A stretch of DNA of 64,000 nucleotides from Rathayibacter rathayi. GTDB taxonomy: Bacteria > Actinomycetota > Actinomycetes > Actinomycetales > Microbacteriaceae. Position 1 is the first letter of the stretch. Every line of letters starts with the position of its first letter. Location: positions 744,001-808,000 of the forward strand of contig NZ_CP028129.1 in the NCBI RefSeq assembly GCF_004011095.1, written 5' to 3'. Below are positions 46,183 through 53,189 of this stretch, piece by piece. The position numbers and the translations under genes are program-made. The notes under the pieces are model-generated. The model did no database searches. It was not told the DNA's origin and worked only from the letters and a program-made list of their open reading frames with translations.

Positions 46183-46715
46183 TCAGAAGTAAGGCGCGAG
46201 ATGGTCGCGTAGCGCGGCATCGCACACGTACACGTACGTCCCCCTGATCCCGCGCGTCAGCAGCACCGTGTAGATGTTGCGGACATACGCGAGCAGATCC
46301 TCGTCGCTGTAGCGGAGCCCGAGCTTCGGATTGTTCTCGCGACCCTTCTTGTCGTGGTAGTTCGCGCGGTCGAAGACGATCCGGTGCTCAGCCGGGTCGT
46401 ACCGCAGATCCGGTCCGATGATGACCCCCGGCGTAGGTGAGGTCGTAGCCCTGGACGGTGTGGATCGAGCCGACCTCGTCGATCGCGCCGGGGGAGTTAA
46501 TCCAGTCGCGCTGGGTGCTGTTCCAGCGCAGCGCCACGCCGTCGATGCGGATGTCGAAGGCGTCCTTGTCCTTCTTGCTGATCCACTTCCAGGCGTAGCC
46601 GGCCACGAGCCGAGACAGCCCGTGCTCCTGCTCGCGCAAAAGGAGTTCGCGGCGCAGGTCGCCCAGGTCGCCGAAGAACCGCAGGTCGTACTCGCCGAAG
46701 TCCTTCCGCGGTTCC
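46183..46715 (-). pseudogene. DUF2075-type helicase/endonuclease fragment, frameshifted and truncated
   Basis: The frame reads DFGEYDLRFFGDLGDLRREL, SRLVAGYAWKWISKKDKDAF, then ALRWNSTQRDWINSPGAIDE and VGSIHTVQGYDLTYAG. After a run of five C on the plus strand (46424-46428) it shifts to IIGPDLRYDPAEHRIVFDRA, ending ...LAPYF. These are the C-terminal blocks of DUF2075 (P-loop, SF1-like) proteins. One base too many in the run breaks the frame, and the N-terminal ~400 residues with the Walker A motif are absent beyond about 46715. Confidence 0.75.
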
Positions 46716-46910
46716 GGTCAGGTTCAGAGGGGCATCGGTTTCCCGCTCTTCTTTTCCCCGATCGGAGCTCAGCCTTGCTCGGTCTCTTCGGGTTCAGCGT
46801 CGCGGACAGGATCGGTCCGGCCCGAACCAGGTCTGTCCGCCGTGTGCCTCCAGCAGGGGTGCGCCTCGAGTAGAATTCCGGCGATTCACGAGTCGACCGG
46901 AGGTAAGCAC

Positions 46911-47069
46911 ATGGAGCGCAGGAACGTCACCGAAGAAGCGCTGCGACGTGCTGCCCTGCGATCCACCCAGGCCTCAGCGGCTCTGGAGAACCGATCGGTA
47001 CCCGTGGGCGCGAAGCGTACCGAGCGGGTCGAGCGGTTCCTCGCCGCGCGCACACAGCGCACGCGGTGA
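46911..47069 (+). CDS. FicA/VbhA-like antitoxin, orphaned
   Basis: A 52-residue protein with a strong GGAGG ribosome site 7 bp before the ATG. Residues 22-27 read SAALEN, the (S/T)xxxE(G/N) inhibitory motif with which VbhA-type antitoxins plug the Fic active site. The rest is one or two charged helices. The stop overlaps the GTG of the following Fic gene. Since that Fic gene is truncated, the antitoxin has no functional partner here. Confidence 0.75.
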   Translation: MERRNVTEEALRRAALRSTQASAALENRSVPVGAKRTERVERFLAARTQRTR

Positions 47070-47420
47070 CCATCGAGCCAGGCTATGGCGAGACCCCGCT
47101 GGAGCCGGACGAGGCTGACGCCCTCACGCCGCAGGCGCGTGAGATCTTCGGCGGCCGGCCGATGAAGGTCGAACTCTATGAAGCAGAGCAGGCGGTAAGC
47201 GTCGAGGTCGGTACGGCGTTCTTGAAGGATGTCGTCGCGGGGCGGCTCGTTCTCGCTGACCTCCTCAGCGACGTGTTCGTGCGCACCCTGCACCGGGCGC
47301 TCTATGGCGATCTGTGGACGTGGGCCGGCCGATATCGGACACGCGATCTCAACATCGGCGTCGCCCCCGCGCACATCGCCGCCGAGCTCCGCGGGTCCCT
47401 CGAGACCATTCGATACGTAC
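47066..47420 (+). pseudogene. Fic-family AMP-transferase, 3'-truncated
   Basis: Starts at GTG overlapping the antitoxin. TIEPGYGETPLEPDEADALT and LLSDVFVRTLHRALYGDLWT then WAGRYRTRDLNIGVAPAHI are the N-terminal half of Fic proteins. Homology ends near residue 118 (SLETIRY). The open frame runs on to 47641 through unrelated sequence and the IS end. The catalytic HPFxxGNGR motif is missing, so the toxin is dead. The truncation point is about 180 bp before the IS element. Confidence 0.75.
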
Positions 47421-47600
47421 GATCCGGGACGCGATCGGCGCGCATCGCGCCTTTAGCACGCAGCCTCACAGTTCGTGACAGCCGACTCTCGTGTTCGCGA
47501 CGTCGCCGAAGTCACAACATCCTCCCTATTGCCATGGTGCGTTCGTTACTTCATAATGAGGGACAAAGGAAATTGATCACAATTAGCGTTCGCTCACTAA

Positions 47601-48498
47601 GAGCGTTATTCATAAGGTCTAATTCGCGCGTGTCGCTGTAAAGACATCGACTTCTCGCGCGAGAGAATGAAGGTTCCTACACAACCATTCTTGAAGCGAG
47701 AAGTCGATGCGTTATGACTCTACTACAGGTTTGAACTCTGGGCAGGTGACGGAGTTGGTGGCTCGGATATTCCAGATCCTGTCCGGGCGTTCCTCGTTGC
47801 CGGGACGCTCGGCCGTATTGAACCTGCGCAAGCACGTCATCGTGACTCTGCTGCTGTTGCGGCAGAACCTCAACCAAGCCGCGGTCGCGGACCTGCACGG
47901 CGTCTCGCAGGCCACCGTCTCTCGGGTCTGCCGGCGCATCGTGCCGCTGATCGAGCAAGCCTGCTGCTTCTCCGGGATCTCCCTGGAAAAAGCTGTCCAA
48001 GGCCGTGTCGTCCTGGTCGATGGGACGGATGTTCCGACCCGGAACCGCGCGGAAGCGGGCCGGTCGAACTACTCCGGGAAGCGACACCGACAAGGCCTGA
48101 ACGTGCAGATCGCCGCAGACCTGGACGGCCGCCTGCTAGCCGCGTCAGACCCTATCGCCGGCGCACGTCATGATCGTGCCGCTCTCGCGCTTTGCGGTTG
48201 GGAGCCGATCCTCGACCGCACGGATTGGATCGCCTATCCTGGCTACATCGGCACGACCGCTACCACTCCCCGCACACGATCCCGCGGCAGCACCCTCGAC
48301 GACAACACCAAGAAATCGAACCGGGAAATCTCCAGAACCCGATCCGCGGTCGAGAGGTGCATCGCCCACCTCAAGAACGGGACAATCATCGCCACCGGCT
48401 ACCGCGGACGCCTCAGCGAACTCCCCGCCATCATCCGCACCATCACAAAACTCGAACTCTACCGACTCGGCTGGTAAACAACCTTATGAATAACGCTC
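47601..48498 (+). mobile_element. IS5-group insertion sequence (898 bp)
   Basis: Bounded by 18-bp perfect inverted repeats GAGCGTTATTCATAAGGT (47601-47618) and its complement (48481-48498). It contains one DDE transposase gene. The flanking bases (CTAA on the left, CCAG on the right) do not form a target duplication, so the flanks have probably been rearranged since insertion. Confidence 0.88.
47707..48477 (+). CDS. IS5-family DDE transposase, probably inactive
   Basis: A 256-residue protein. An N-terminal helix-turn-helix (LNQAAVADLHGVSQATVSRV, residues ~57-76) precedes a DDE_Tnp_4 catalytic domain. The first Asp is in RVVLVDGTDVPTRN, and the Glu is in SRTRSAVERCIAHLKNG. The second Asp is expected in a WIAD-x-GYIG context, but the sequence reads WIAYPGYIG, a GAT-to-TAT-type change. 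Loss of this metal ligand should abolish strand transfer. Otherwise it is full length. Confidence 0.88.
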   Translation: MRYDSTTGLNSGQVTELVARIFQILSGRSSLPGRSAVLNLRKHVIVTLLLLRQNLNQAAVADLHGVSQATVSRVCRRIVPLIEQACCFSGISLEKAVQGRVVLVDGTDVPTRNRAEAGRSNYSGKRHRQGLNVQIAADLDGRLLAASDPIAGARHDRAALALCGWEPILDRTDWIAYPGYIGTTATTPRTRSRGSTLDDNTKKSNREISRTRSAVERCIAHLKNGTIIATGYRGRLSELPAIIRTITKLELYRLGW

Positions 48499-48542
48499 CC
48501 AGTAGCTGGACGTCGCCTTCGTGTGATGATTGGCACCATCGC

Positions 48543-49631
48543 CTAACCATCGACCACCACGCCTTTGACCTTGCTGTCGAAGTCGATGTCCATCGGGATG
48601 AAGCTGCCATGGAAGAACAACCCGGACTCGCGGGGAGCGGTGGTACCGTCGGGCGGCAGGGTTACTGGCGACCGGTACCCGAGCGGCCGGCTACCGATCA
48701 CGTGCTCGGGGAGTCGCCCGATGACGAGCGTGGGGTACGGGGCCACGCCGTCCGGTAGGTCATCGCCGAAGTGGTGGCGCGCCCGCGAATGGAACATGGC
48801 GGCGTAGACGTTCACGATCATCCAAGCTTCCGCTAGCACGACCGGGACATCTACCCGTAGCGAGATTGCCTCCACTCCCTGCTTGGGCTTCCCATGTGGG
48901 CGGGTGAGGTAGGTCAGCATGGGGCGATCGAAAATGGGCACCGACTTGCCTTCGCCAAACGCAGTGAGTGGGATCTGGCCGAGGTCGTCCGGCGGTGTCG
49001 TGACGAACTCAATGCGGACGTCGTCGCGCGCGCTCACCGCTAGGCCGTGCTTCACCTTGTTGTACGCGGCGTTGACCGACAGCTCATCGCCGGTCAGCAG
49101 CGAGCTCGCATGGTTCAGCCATGCCACAGCCGTCTCCTCTGCGGCAGCTATCTGTTCGTCGATGTGCGTGCCCGGCGTGAAGAGGCATCGCAGGAACAGC
49201 TCCTCGTCGGCCTCCAGCGCGGCGATGGTTTCTTGTACCACGTCAACGAGTTTGGTGGGGCTATCGGCGATGGCCAACCAAGTGCTCGGGGCGTCACCCT
49301 CTTTCAGCTTCGCCGCCGTCACGGCGTACATAAACCGCATGAGCGCTTCGGCCGCTTGGTGGCGAAGGCTGAGCGCCTCGACCGCGACCTGCAGACTCCG
49401 ATCTTGCTCCTCGAACGACGGCAGCGTGTCGGTCTTCGTCAGCCCGAGCGCAGCGAAGAACTCTGGCTCGTCGGCTGGCGCCGCGGCCGCCGCGCTGCGA
49501 TCGGCGGCAAGGAGCGACGAGATCCGCGAACCAAAGTACGCGGCAGGGTGCGAGAGGAAAAACTCGTCATCGAGCGCCTTCGCGTGGCTCTCGCTCAAAT
49601 GAACACTGTCTGCGCGCAGGTGGAGGTGCAT
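48543..49631 (-). CDS. Uncharacterised accessory protein
   Basis: A 362-residue soluble protein I do not recognise. The first ~200 residues look largely helical, with a VNAAYNKVKHGLAVSARDD segment (residues ~187-205). An N-x-VKHG motif of this kind occurs in HEPN-like helical proteins found near defence genes, but this alone does not establish the family. The C-terminal half is more beta-rich and ends VKGVVVDG. A GAAGGG site precedes the ATG. It lies in the tRNA-adjacent island just after the IS element. Confidence 0.6.
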   Translation of the reverse strand: MHLHLRADSVHLSESHAKALDDEFFLSHPAAYFGSRISSLLAADRSAAAAAPADEPEFFAALGLTKTDTLPSFEEQDRSLQVAVEALSLRHQAAEALMRFMYAVTAAKLKEGDAPSTWLAIADSPTKLVDVVQETIAALEADEELFLRCLFTPGTHIDEQIAAAEETAVAWLNHASSLLTGDELSVNAAYNKVKHGLAVSARDDVRIEFVTTPPDDLGQIPLTAFGEGKSVPIFDRPMLTYLTRPHGKPKQGVEAISLRVDVPVVLAEAWMIVNVYAAMFHSRARHHFGDDLPDGVAPYPTLVIGRLPEHVIGSRPLGYRSPVTLPPDGTTAPRESGLFFHGSFIPMDIDFDSKVKGVVVDG

Positions 49632-49808
49632 CCGGATCCCTTCGACGTCTCCTTACCATACCGTTCTGGCTGCGCTCGCCGACACCTCTGCGATCTGCTC
49701 ATGCTTGCAGTTTCTGGCGCGAGCGCATATCCGGGCCATGCCACGATGAACCTGTACATCACTCAGAGACTCGCCTCCCGCGGGTCCCGACAAGAGGGTC
49801 CCTCGTCC

Positions 49809-49916
49809 ATGAATTCCGATCTCCTTTGGATCGTCATCGCCGTCGGCACCCTCCTGCTGCTGGTCATCGTCGGCTTCTTTCTCTTCCGCACGTGGTACCA
49901 GGTGCCGATCGGGTAG
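49809..49916 (+). pseudogene. Truncated duplicate of the flotillin N-terminus
   Basis: A 35-codon frame reading MNSDLLWIVIAVGTLLLLVI then VGFFLFRTWYQVPIG and stop. It is nearly the same as the first ~38 residues of the flotillin at 50293. The ~60 bp upstream also match (TGTACATCNCTCAGANACTC at 49755 and 50238). So promoter, leader and membrane anchor are duplicated, and the copy stops where the SPFH domain would begin. It could still be expressed as a one-span membrane peptide. Confidence 0.75.
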
Positions 49917-50292
49917 CGCCGTCGTGCCCACAGCTACCTCCAGCTCAACAGAATTCGATACAGATACAGCATATCCATGGTGGTTTCTGCCGGATAGAGC
50001 GCAAGCCGCCGGCGGGGGCCTTGAGCCCTCCTTCCGTGCCCTTTCCCGGCGGAGCCTCCTCCCAGGGGCGGCTCCTGACGGTCCAAGAACCGCTCAGCCC
50101 CGCTCGACGGTGACGTCACGGTGGCCGTGCGGCACCGCTCGTCCTGCCGTCGTCTCTCCTCCGACCACGGCCTGCCGGGCCGACCACCGCGCTGCGGCAG
50201 GCAGCCCAGCCCGGCAACCCCTGTGACACCATAGATCCTGTACATCTCTCAGAAACTCGCCTCGCGCGGGTCGGACGAAAGGTCGCCCGTCC
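49917..50292. other. Intergenic region between the flotillin duplicates
   Basis: 376 bp with no supported gene. The last ~55 bp repeat the leader of the truncated copy. The rest shows no repeats or promoter motifs I can defend. Confidence 0.5.
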
Positions 50293-51867
50293 ATGCAATC
50301 CGATCTGCTCTGGATCGTCATCGCCGGCATCGCCGTCGGCGCCCTCCTACTGATCGCCCTCATCGGCTTTTTCCTCTTCCGCGCCTGGTACCAGGTGCCG
50401 CAGGCCGACGAGGCGATCGTGATCGTCGGTAAGAAGCAGAAGGGCGAGGACGGGCTGACCTCGAACATGACCGTCATCACCGGCGGCGGCGCGTTCGTCA
50501 ACAAGCTGACCCAGCGCTCCGACCGCATCTCGCTGCGCTCGCGGCAGATCAAGATGGAGCCGGTCGCGCAGACCAAGAACGGCGTGACGATCCACCTCGC
50601 TGGCGTCGCCCTCGTCAAGATCGGGTCCACCGCCGACCAGGTGCGCGCCGCCGCCGAGCGCTTCGCGTCGCAGGATCAGTCGATCGACGTCTTCACGACC
50701 GAGCAGCTGGAGGGCGCCCTCCGCGGCGTCGTCGCGAAGCTCAGCGTCGAGGAGGTCATGCAGGACCGGCAGAAGCTCGGCGACGAGATCGCCGAGGGGA
50801 TCAAGGGCGATCTGCTCGCCCAGGGCCTCGTACTCGACTCGTTCGCCATTCAGGGCGTCACCGACCGCAACGGCTACATCGAGGCGCTCGGCGCGCAGGA
50901 GATCGAGCGTGTCCGGCGTGAGGCCGACGTCGCCCGGATCAACGCGGCGCGCGAGGTCAAGGCCCGCCAGCTCGCCACCGACGAGGCGAACCTGATCGAG
51001 CAGACCGCCTACGACAAGAACACCGCCGCGGCGAAGTCCGAGGTCGGCCGGGCGAACGCCGAGGCCGAGCAGGCCGAGAACCTGGCCCGCGCCGAGCGCG
51101 AGCAGGCCGTCCTCGTGCAGCGCGCCGAGAACCGCCAGGCCGAGCTCGACGCCGACGTCAAGCGCGTCGCCGACGCCGAGAAGTACCGCCGCCAGACCGA
51201 GGCCGACGCCGACGCCTACGGCCGCCAGAAGAAGGCCGAGACCGATCGCCAAGTCGCGCAGCAGGTGTCCGACGCCGAGGCCTACGCCGTCCAGCGTCAG
51301 GCCGAGGCCCGGCAGGCGTCCGCCGCCGCCGAGGCCGCCGCTCTCAGCGCTCGCGCCGAGGCCGAGGCTAACGCCCTGCGCGCGAAGGCCGCCGCCGAGG
51401 CCGAGGCCCTGCGCGCCAAGGCCACCGCCGAGGCGGAGGCGCTCCGGGCCAAGGGCGAGGCGAGCGCTGCCGCGATCCAGGCCGAGGCGGAGGCGCTGCG
51501 CGAGAACCAGGAGGCGATCCTCAGCCGCGAGCTGATCGGTCAGCTTCCGGCGCTGATGGCCGAGTTCGCGAAGGGCTACCAGAACGTCGGCACGGTCACG
51601 CTGATCGGCGGAGACACGGCCGGCGCGCACATCGCCCGGGAGCAGGCCTCGAGCCTCGCCGCCACGTTCGACAGCGTGAAGTCGGCGACCGGCGTCGACC
51701 TCGGCGCCATCCTCCAGGGCCAGGCGTTCGGCCGCGGCGTGGCCACCGGATCGACCGCGACGGGATCGGGTGTCGTCGCCACCGGCGGGTCCGCGCCGAT
51801 CCGATCGAGCGACGCCGAGCGTCCGTCCGGCACCGGCGACCCGAGCGCCGTCCCCTCCACCAGCTGA
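50293..51867 (+). CDS. Flotillin / SPFH-domain membrane scaffold protein
   Basis: A 524-residue protein. One N-terminal membrane anchor (LLWIVIAGIAVGALLLIALI, residues ~4-23) is followed by the SPFH/Band 7 domain (~35-200). A long Ala/Glu-rich coiled coil runs over ~200-400 with repeats such as AEAEALRAKATAEAEALRAK. The Gly/Ser/Thr-rich tail is disordered. Flotillins organise membrane microdomains in the cytoplasmic leaflet. GAAAGG lies about 15 bp before the ATG. A truncated duplicate of its 5' end precedes it. Confidence 0.92.
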   Translation: MQSDLLWIVIAGIAVGALLLIALIGFFLFRAWYQVPQADEAIVIVGKKQKGEDGLTSNMTVITGGGAFVNKLTQRSDRISLRSRQIKMEPVAQTKNGVTIHLAGVALVKIGSTADQVRAAAERFASQDQSIDVFTTEQLEGALRGVVAKLSVEEVMQDRQKLGDEIAEGIKGDLLAQGLVLDSFAIQGVTDRNGYIEALGAQEIERVRREADVARINAAREVKARQLATDEANLIEQTAYDKNTAAAKSEVGRANAEAEQAENLARAEREQAVLVQRAENRQAELDADVKRVADAEKYRRQTEADADAYGRQKKAETDRQVAQQVSDAEAYAVQRQAEARQASAAAEAAALSARAEAEANALRAKAAAEAEALRAKATAEAEALRAKGEASAAAIQAEAEALRENQEAILSRELIGQLPALMAEFAKGYQNVGTVTLIGGDTAGAHIAREQASSLAATFDSVKSATGVDLGAILQGQAFGRGVATGSTATGSGVVATGGSAPIRSSDAERPSGTGDPSAVPSTS

Positions 51868-51894
51868 CCGCGTCGCCGCTCCTCGCTCCGCCCG

Positions 51895-51923
51895 GCAGGC
51901 GGCCCCCTCGCGCGCCCGCCTGC
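51895..51923 (+). terminator. GC-rich hairpin after flotillin
   Basis: Stem GCAGGCGG / CCGCCTGC (8 bp) with a 13-nt loop, 28 bp after the flotillin stop. No T-run. Possible terminator. Confidence 0.4.
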
Positions 51924-52001
51924 GTGGGCGGTGAACGCCCTCTCCGCAGCACGGTCGTCGGGGGTGGAGACCTGGCGGACGCGGTGTCCTGACTCGCGCG
52001 C

Positions 52002-52205
52002 GTGCGCGGCCGGGTCTTCGCGGGCGACACCAGGGTCGCCGTGTCGGCCATCGCGGTGAGCCAGTTCTCGGTCGCGGTCCTGGTTGTGGTGCTCGACGAG
52101 GTGTCGGTGACGCGCCTTCTCGCCGGCGTCGTCCTGGTCTACGGCATGTGCTGGTGGCTGGCGACCCGCCGCCTTCGCCTCGGTACCGGGACGGCCCCCG
52201 CCTGA
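52002..52205 (+). CDS. Possible small membrane protein
   Basis: A 67-codon frame from GTG with a hydrophobic stretch (VAVSAIAVSQFSVAVLVVVL and VVLVYGMCWWLATRRL), which could be two spans. No ribosome site or family match was recognised. It lies in the 530-bp gap between flotillin and the GNAT gene and may be a chance frame in GC-rich DNA. Confidence 0.3.
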   Translation: MRGRVFAGDTRVAVSAIAVSQFSVAVLVVVLDEVSVTRLLAGVVLVYGMCWWLATRRLRLGTGTAPA

Positions 52206-52245
52206 CGCGCCGCTCGTCCCTGCTGCCCGTGCGTCGCAGGCCTCG

Positions 52246-52358
52246 GTCAGCGCCCACTCGCACCTCCGACCCCTCGCGAATGGGCCCCCACCGGGGTCCC
52301 GCTGCCTGGGGGCCCCGTCAGCGCCCACTCGTGCAGCATCCGCCTCACGAGTGGGCGC
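52246..52358. repeat. Two tandem hairpins with CGCCCACTCG stems
   Basis: GTCAGCGCCCACTCG occurs at 52246 and again at 52317. The second forms a 13-bp perfect stem (GCGCCCACTCGTG, 52321-52333, with 52346-52358). The first pairs imperfectly with CGAATGGGCC near 52276. The element lies 41 bp downstream of the GNAT stop (on its strand) and may terminate it. Confidence 0.65.
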
Positions 52359-52399
52359 GAACCGGCCTTCCGCACCATCCCGGAGCGGGGCCGCGGCGC

Positions 52400-52867
52400 T
52401 CAGCCGAGCGGCTTGCGCATCTGCAGGGCGGTCGTCTCGTAGCCGAGCGACTCGTAGAGCGCCCGAGCGGGCGTGTTAAAGCCGAAGACGTTCAGCGCGA
52501 GGGCCGAGCCGCCGCGGGCGCGGACGTGCGCCTCCGCCAGCAGCATCGCCGCCCGGCCCAGGCCTCGGCCGCGCTGGGCGGCGTCGATCTGCACGTCCCA
52601 GACGTACCAGACGCCGTCGAGTCCGCTCGGGTGCGGCCCGAGCCACAGCGACCCCACGGCGCGCCCCTCCTCGACCACCACCAGCACGTCGTGCCTGGCG
52701 GCGGGGGAGCCGTCAGGGAAGTACCGCTCGTAGGAGACGTCCGCGTTGCGGGTCGCGGCGGCCTCGTCGTCGCCAGCGCGCATCCGGTCCTCGATGTACG
52801 CCGAGCGCTGCACCCGCATCCACGAGGCGAGAGCGGAGGAGGACATAGGCACCAGCGACACGGTCAT
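52400..52867 (-). CDS. GNAT-family N-acetyltransferase
   Basis: A 155-residue GNAT protein. The acetyl-CoA loop AQRGRGLGRAAMLLAEAHVR (Q-x-x-R/G-x-G/A, residues ~94-113) and the C-terminal NVFGFNTPARALYESLGYET motif are clear. GSLWLGPHPSGLDGVWYVWD forms the central strands. The start at 52867 (MTVSLVPMSS) is the first in-frame ATG with a G-rich site upstream. The substrate is unknown. It stands alone between repeats. Confidence 0.88.
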   Translation of the reverse strand: MTVSLVPMSSSALASWMRVQRSAYIEDRMRAGDDEAAATRNADVSYERYFPDGSPAARHDVLVVVEEGRAVGSLWLGPHPSGLDGVWYVWDVQIDAAQRGRGLGRAAMLLAEAHVRARGGSALALNVFGFNTPARALYESLGYETTALQMRKPLG

Positions 52868-52935
52868 CCCCCCACCCTGGCACCCCCCTCGATCCGTCAC
52901 CGACGGCCCGCGCCGGATCACCGCCGCACCGAGCC

Positions 52936-53085
52936 TCAGCCCGCGTCGCGCTCGGCGTGCTTCCGTTTCCCCAGCCGCGTCGCGAGGAACAGTAGCGTCC
53001 CGACCACGACGTCCCTCGCCGTCGCCAGCCAGACCACACCCGTTTGCTGTGTCAGCAGCACCACGCTCGCCACGATCGCGAGCAC
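52936..53085 (-). CDS. Possible short membrane protein or gene remnant
   Basis: The frame ending TGA at 52936-52938 encodes VLAIVASVVLLTQQTGVVWL then ATARDVVVGTLLFLATRLGK and a basic tail, a plausible membrane span pair. No ATG precedes it; GTG at 53085 is the only nearby start, and upstream in-frame sequence (QPTQYRHAEARADAPC) continues without one. It may be the 3' part of a decayed gene. The rest of this 320-bp gap holds only the promoter of the next gene. Confidence 0.3.
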   Translation of the reverse strand: MLAIVASVVLLTQQTGVVWLATARDVVVGTLLFLATRLGKRKHAERDAG

Positions 53086-53144
53086 CCACTCCGCGCCGGG
53101 TGAACAGGGCGCGTCGGCGCGTGCCTCCGCGTGCCTGTACTGGG

Positions 53145-53150
53145 TAGGCT
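53145..53150 (+). promoter_or_regulatory. Putative -10 box for the 53190 gene
   Basis: TAGGCT 39 bp before the ATG at 53190, leaving room for a leader with a GGAGGA ribosome site. Confidence 0.4.
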
Positions 53151-53189
53151 GGAGCGCTTCGTCGTGAGTGGAGCGGTCGCGGAGGAATC

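Noticed and set aside
48192..48758. Second frame inside the IS element as a possible frameshifted transposase part
   Set aside because: The transposase is already complete in one frame from 47707 to 48477. The other frame is basic low-complexity shadow.
49890..50402. att-site pair from the shared GGTACCAGGTGCCG near 49895 and 50387
   Set aside because: The match is part of the duplicated flotillin coding sequence (WYQVP) and not a copy of the tRNA 3' end.
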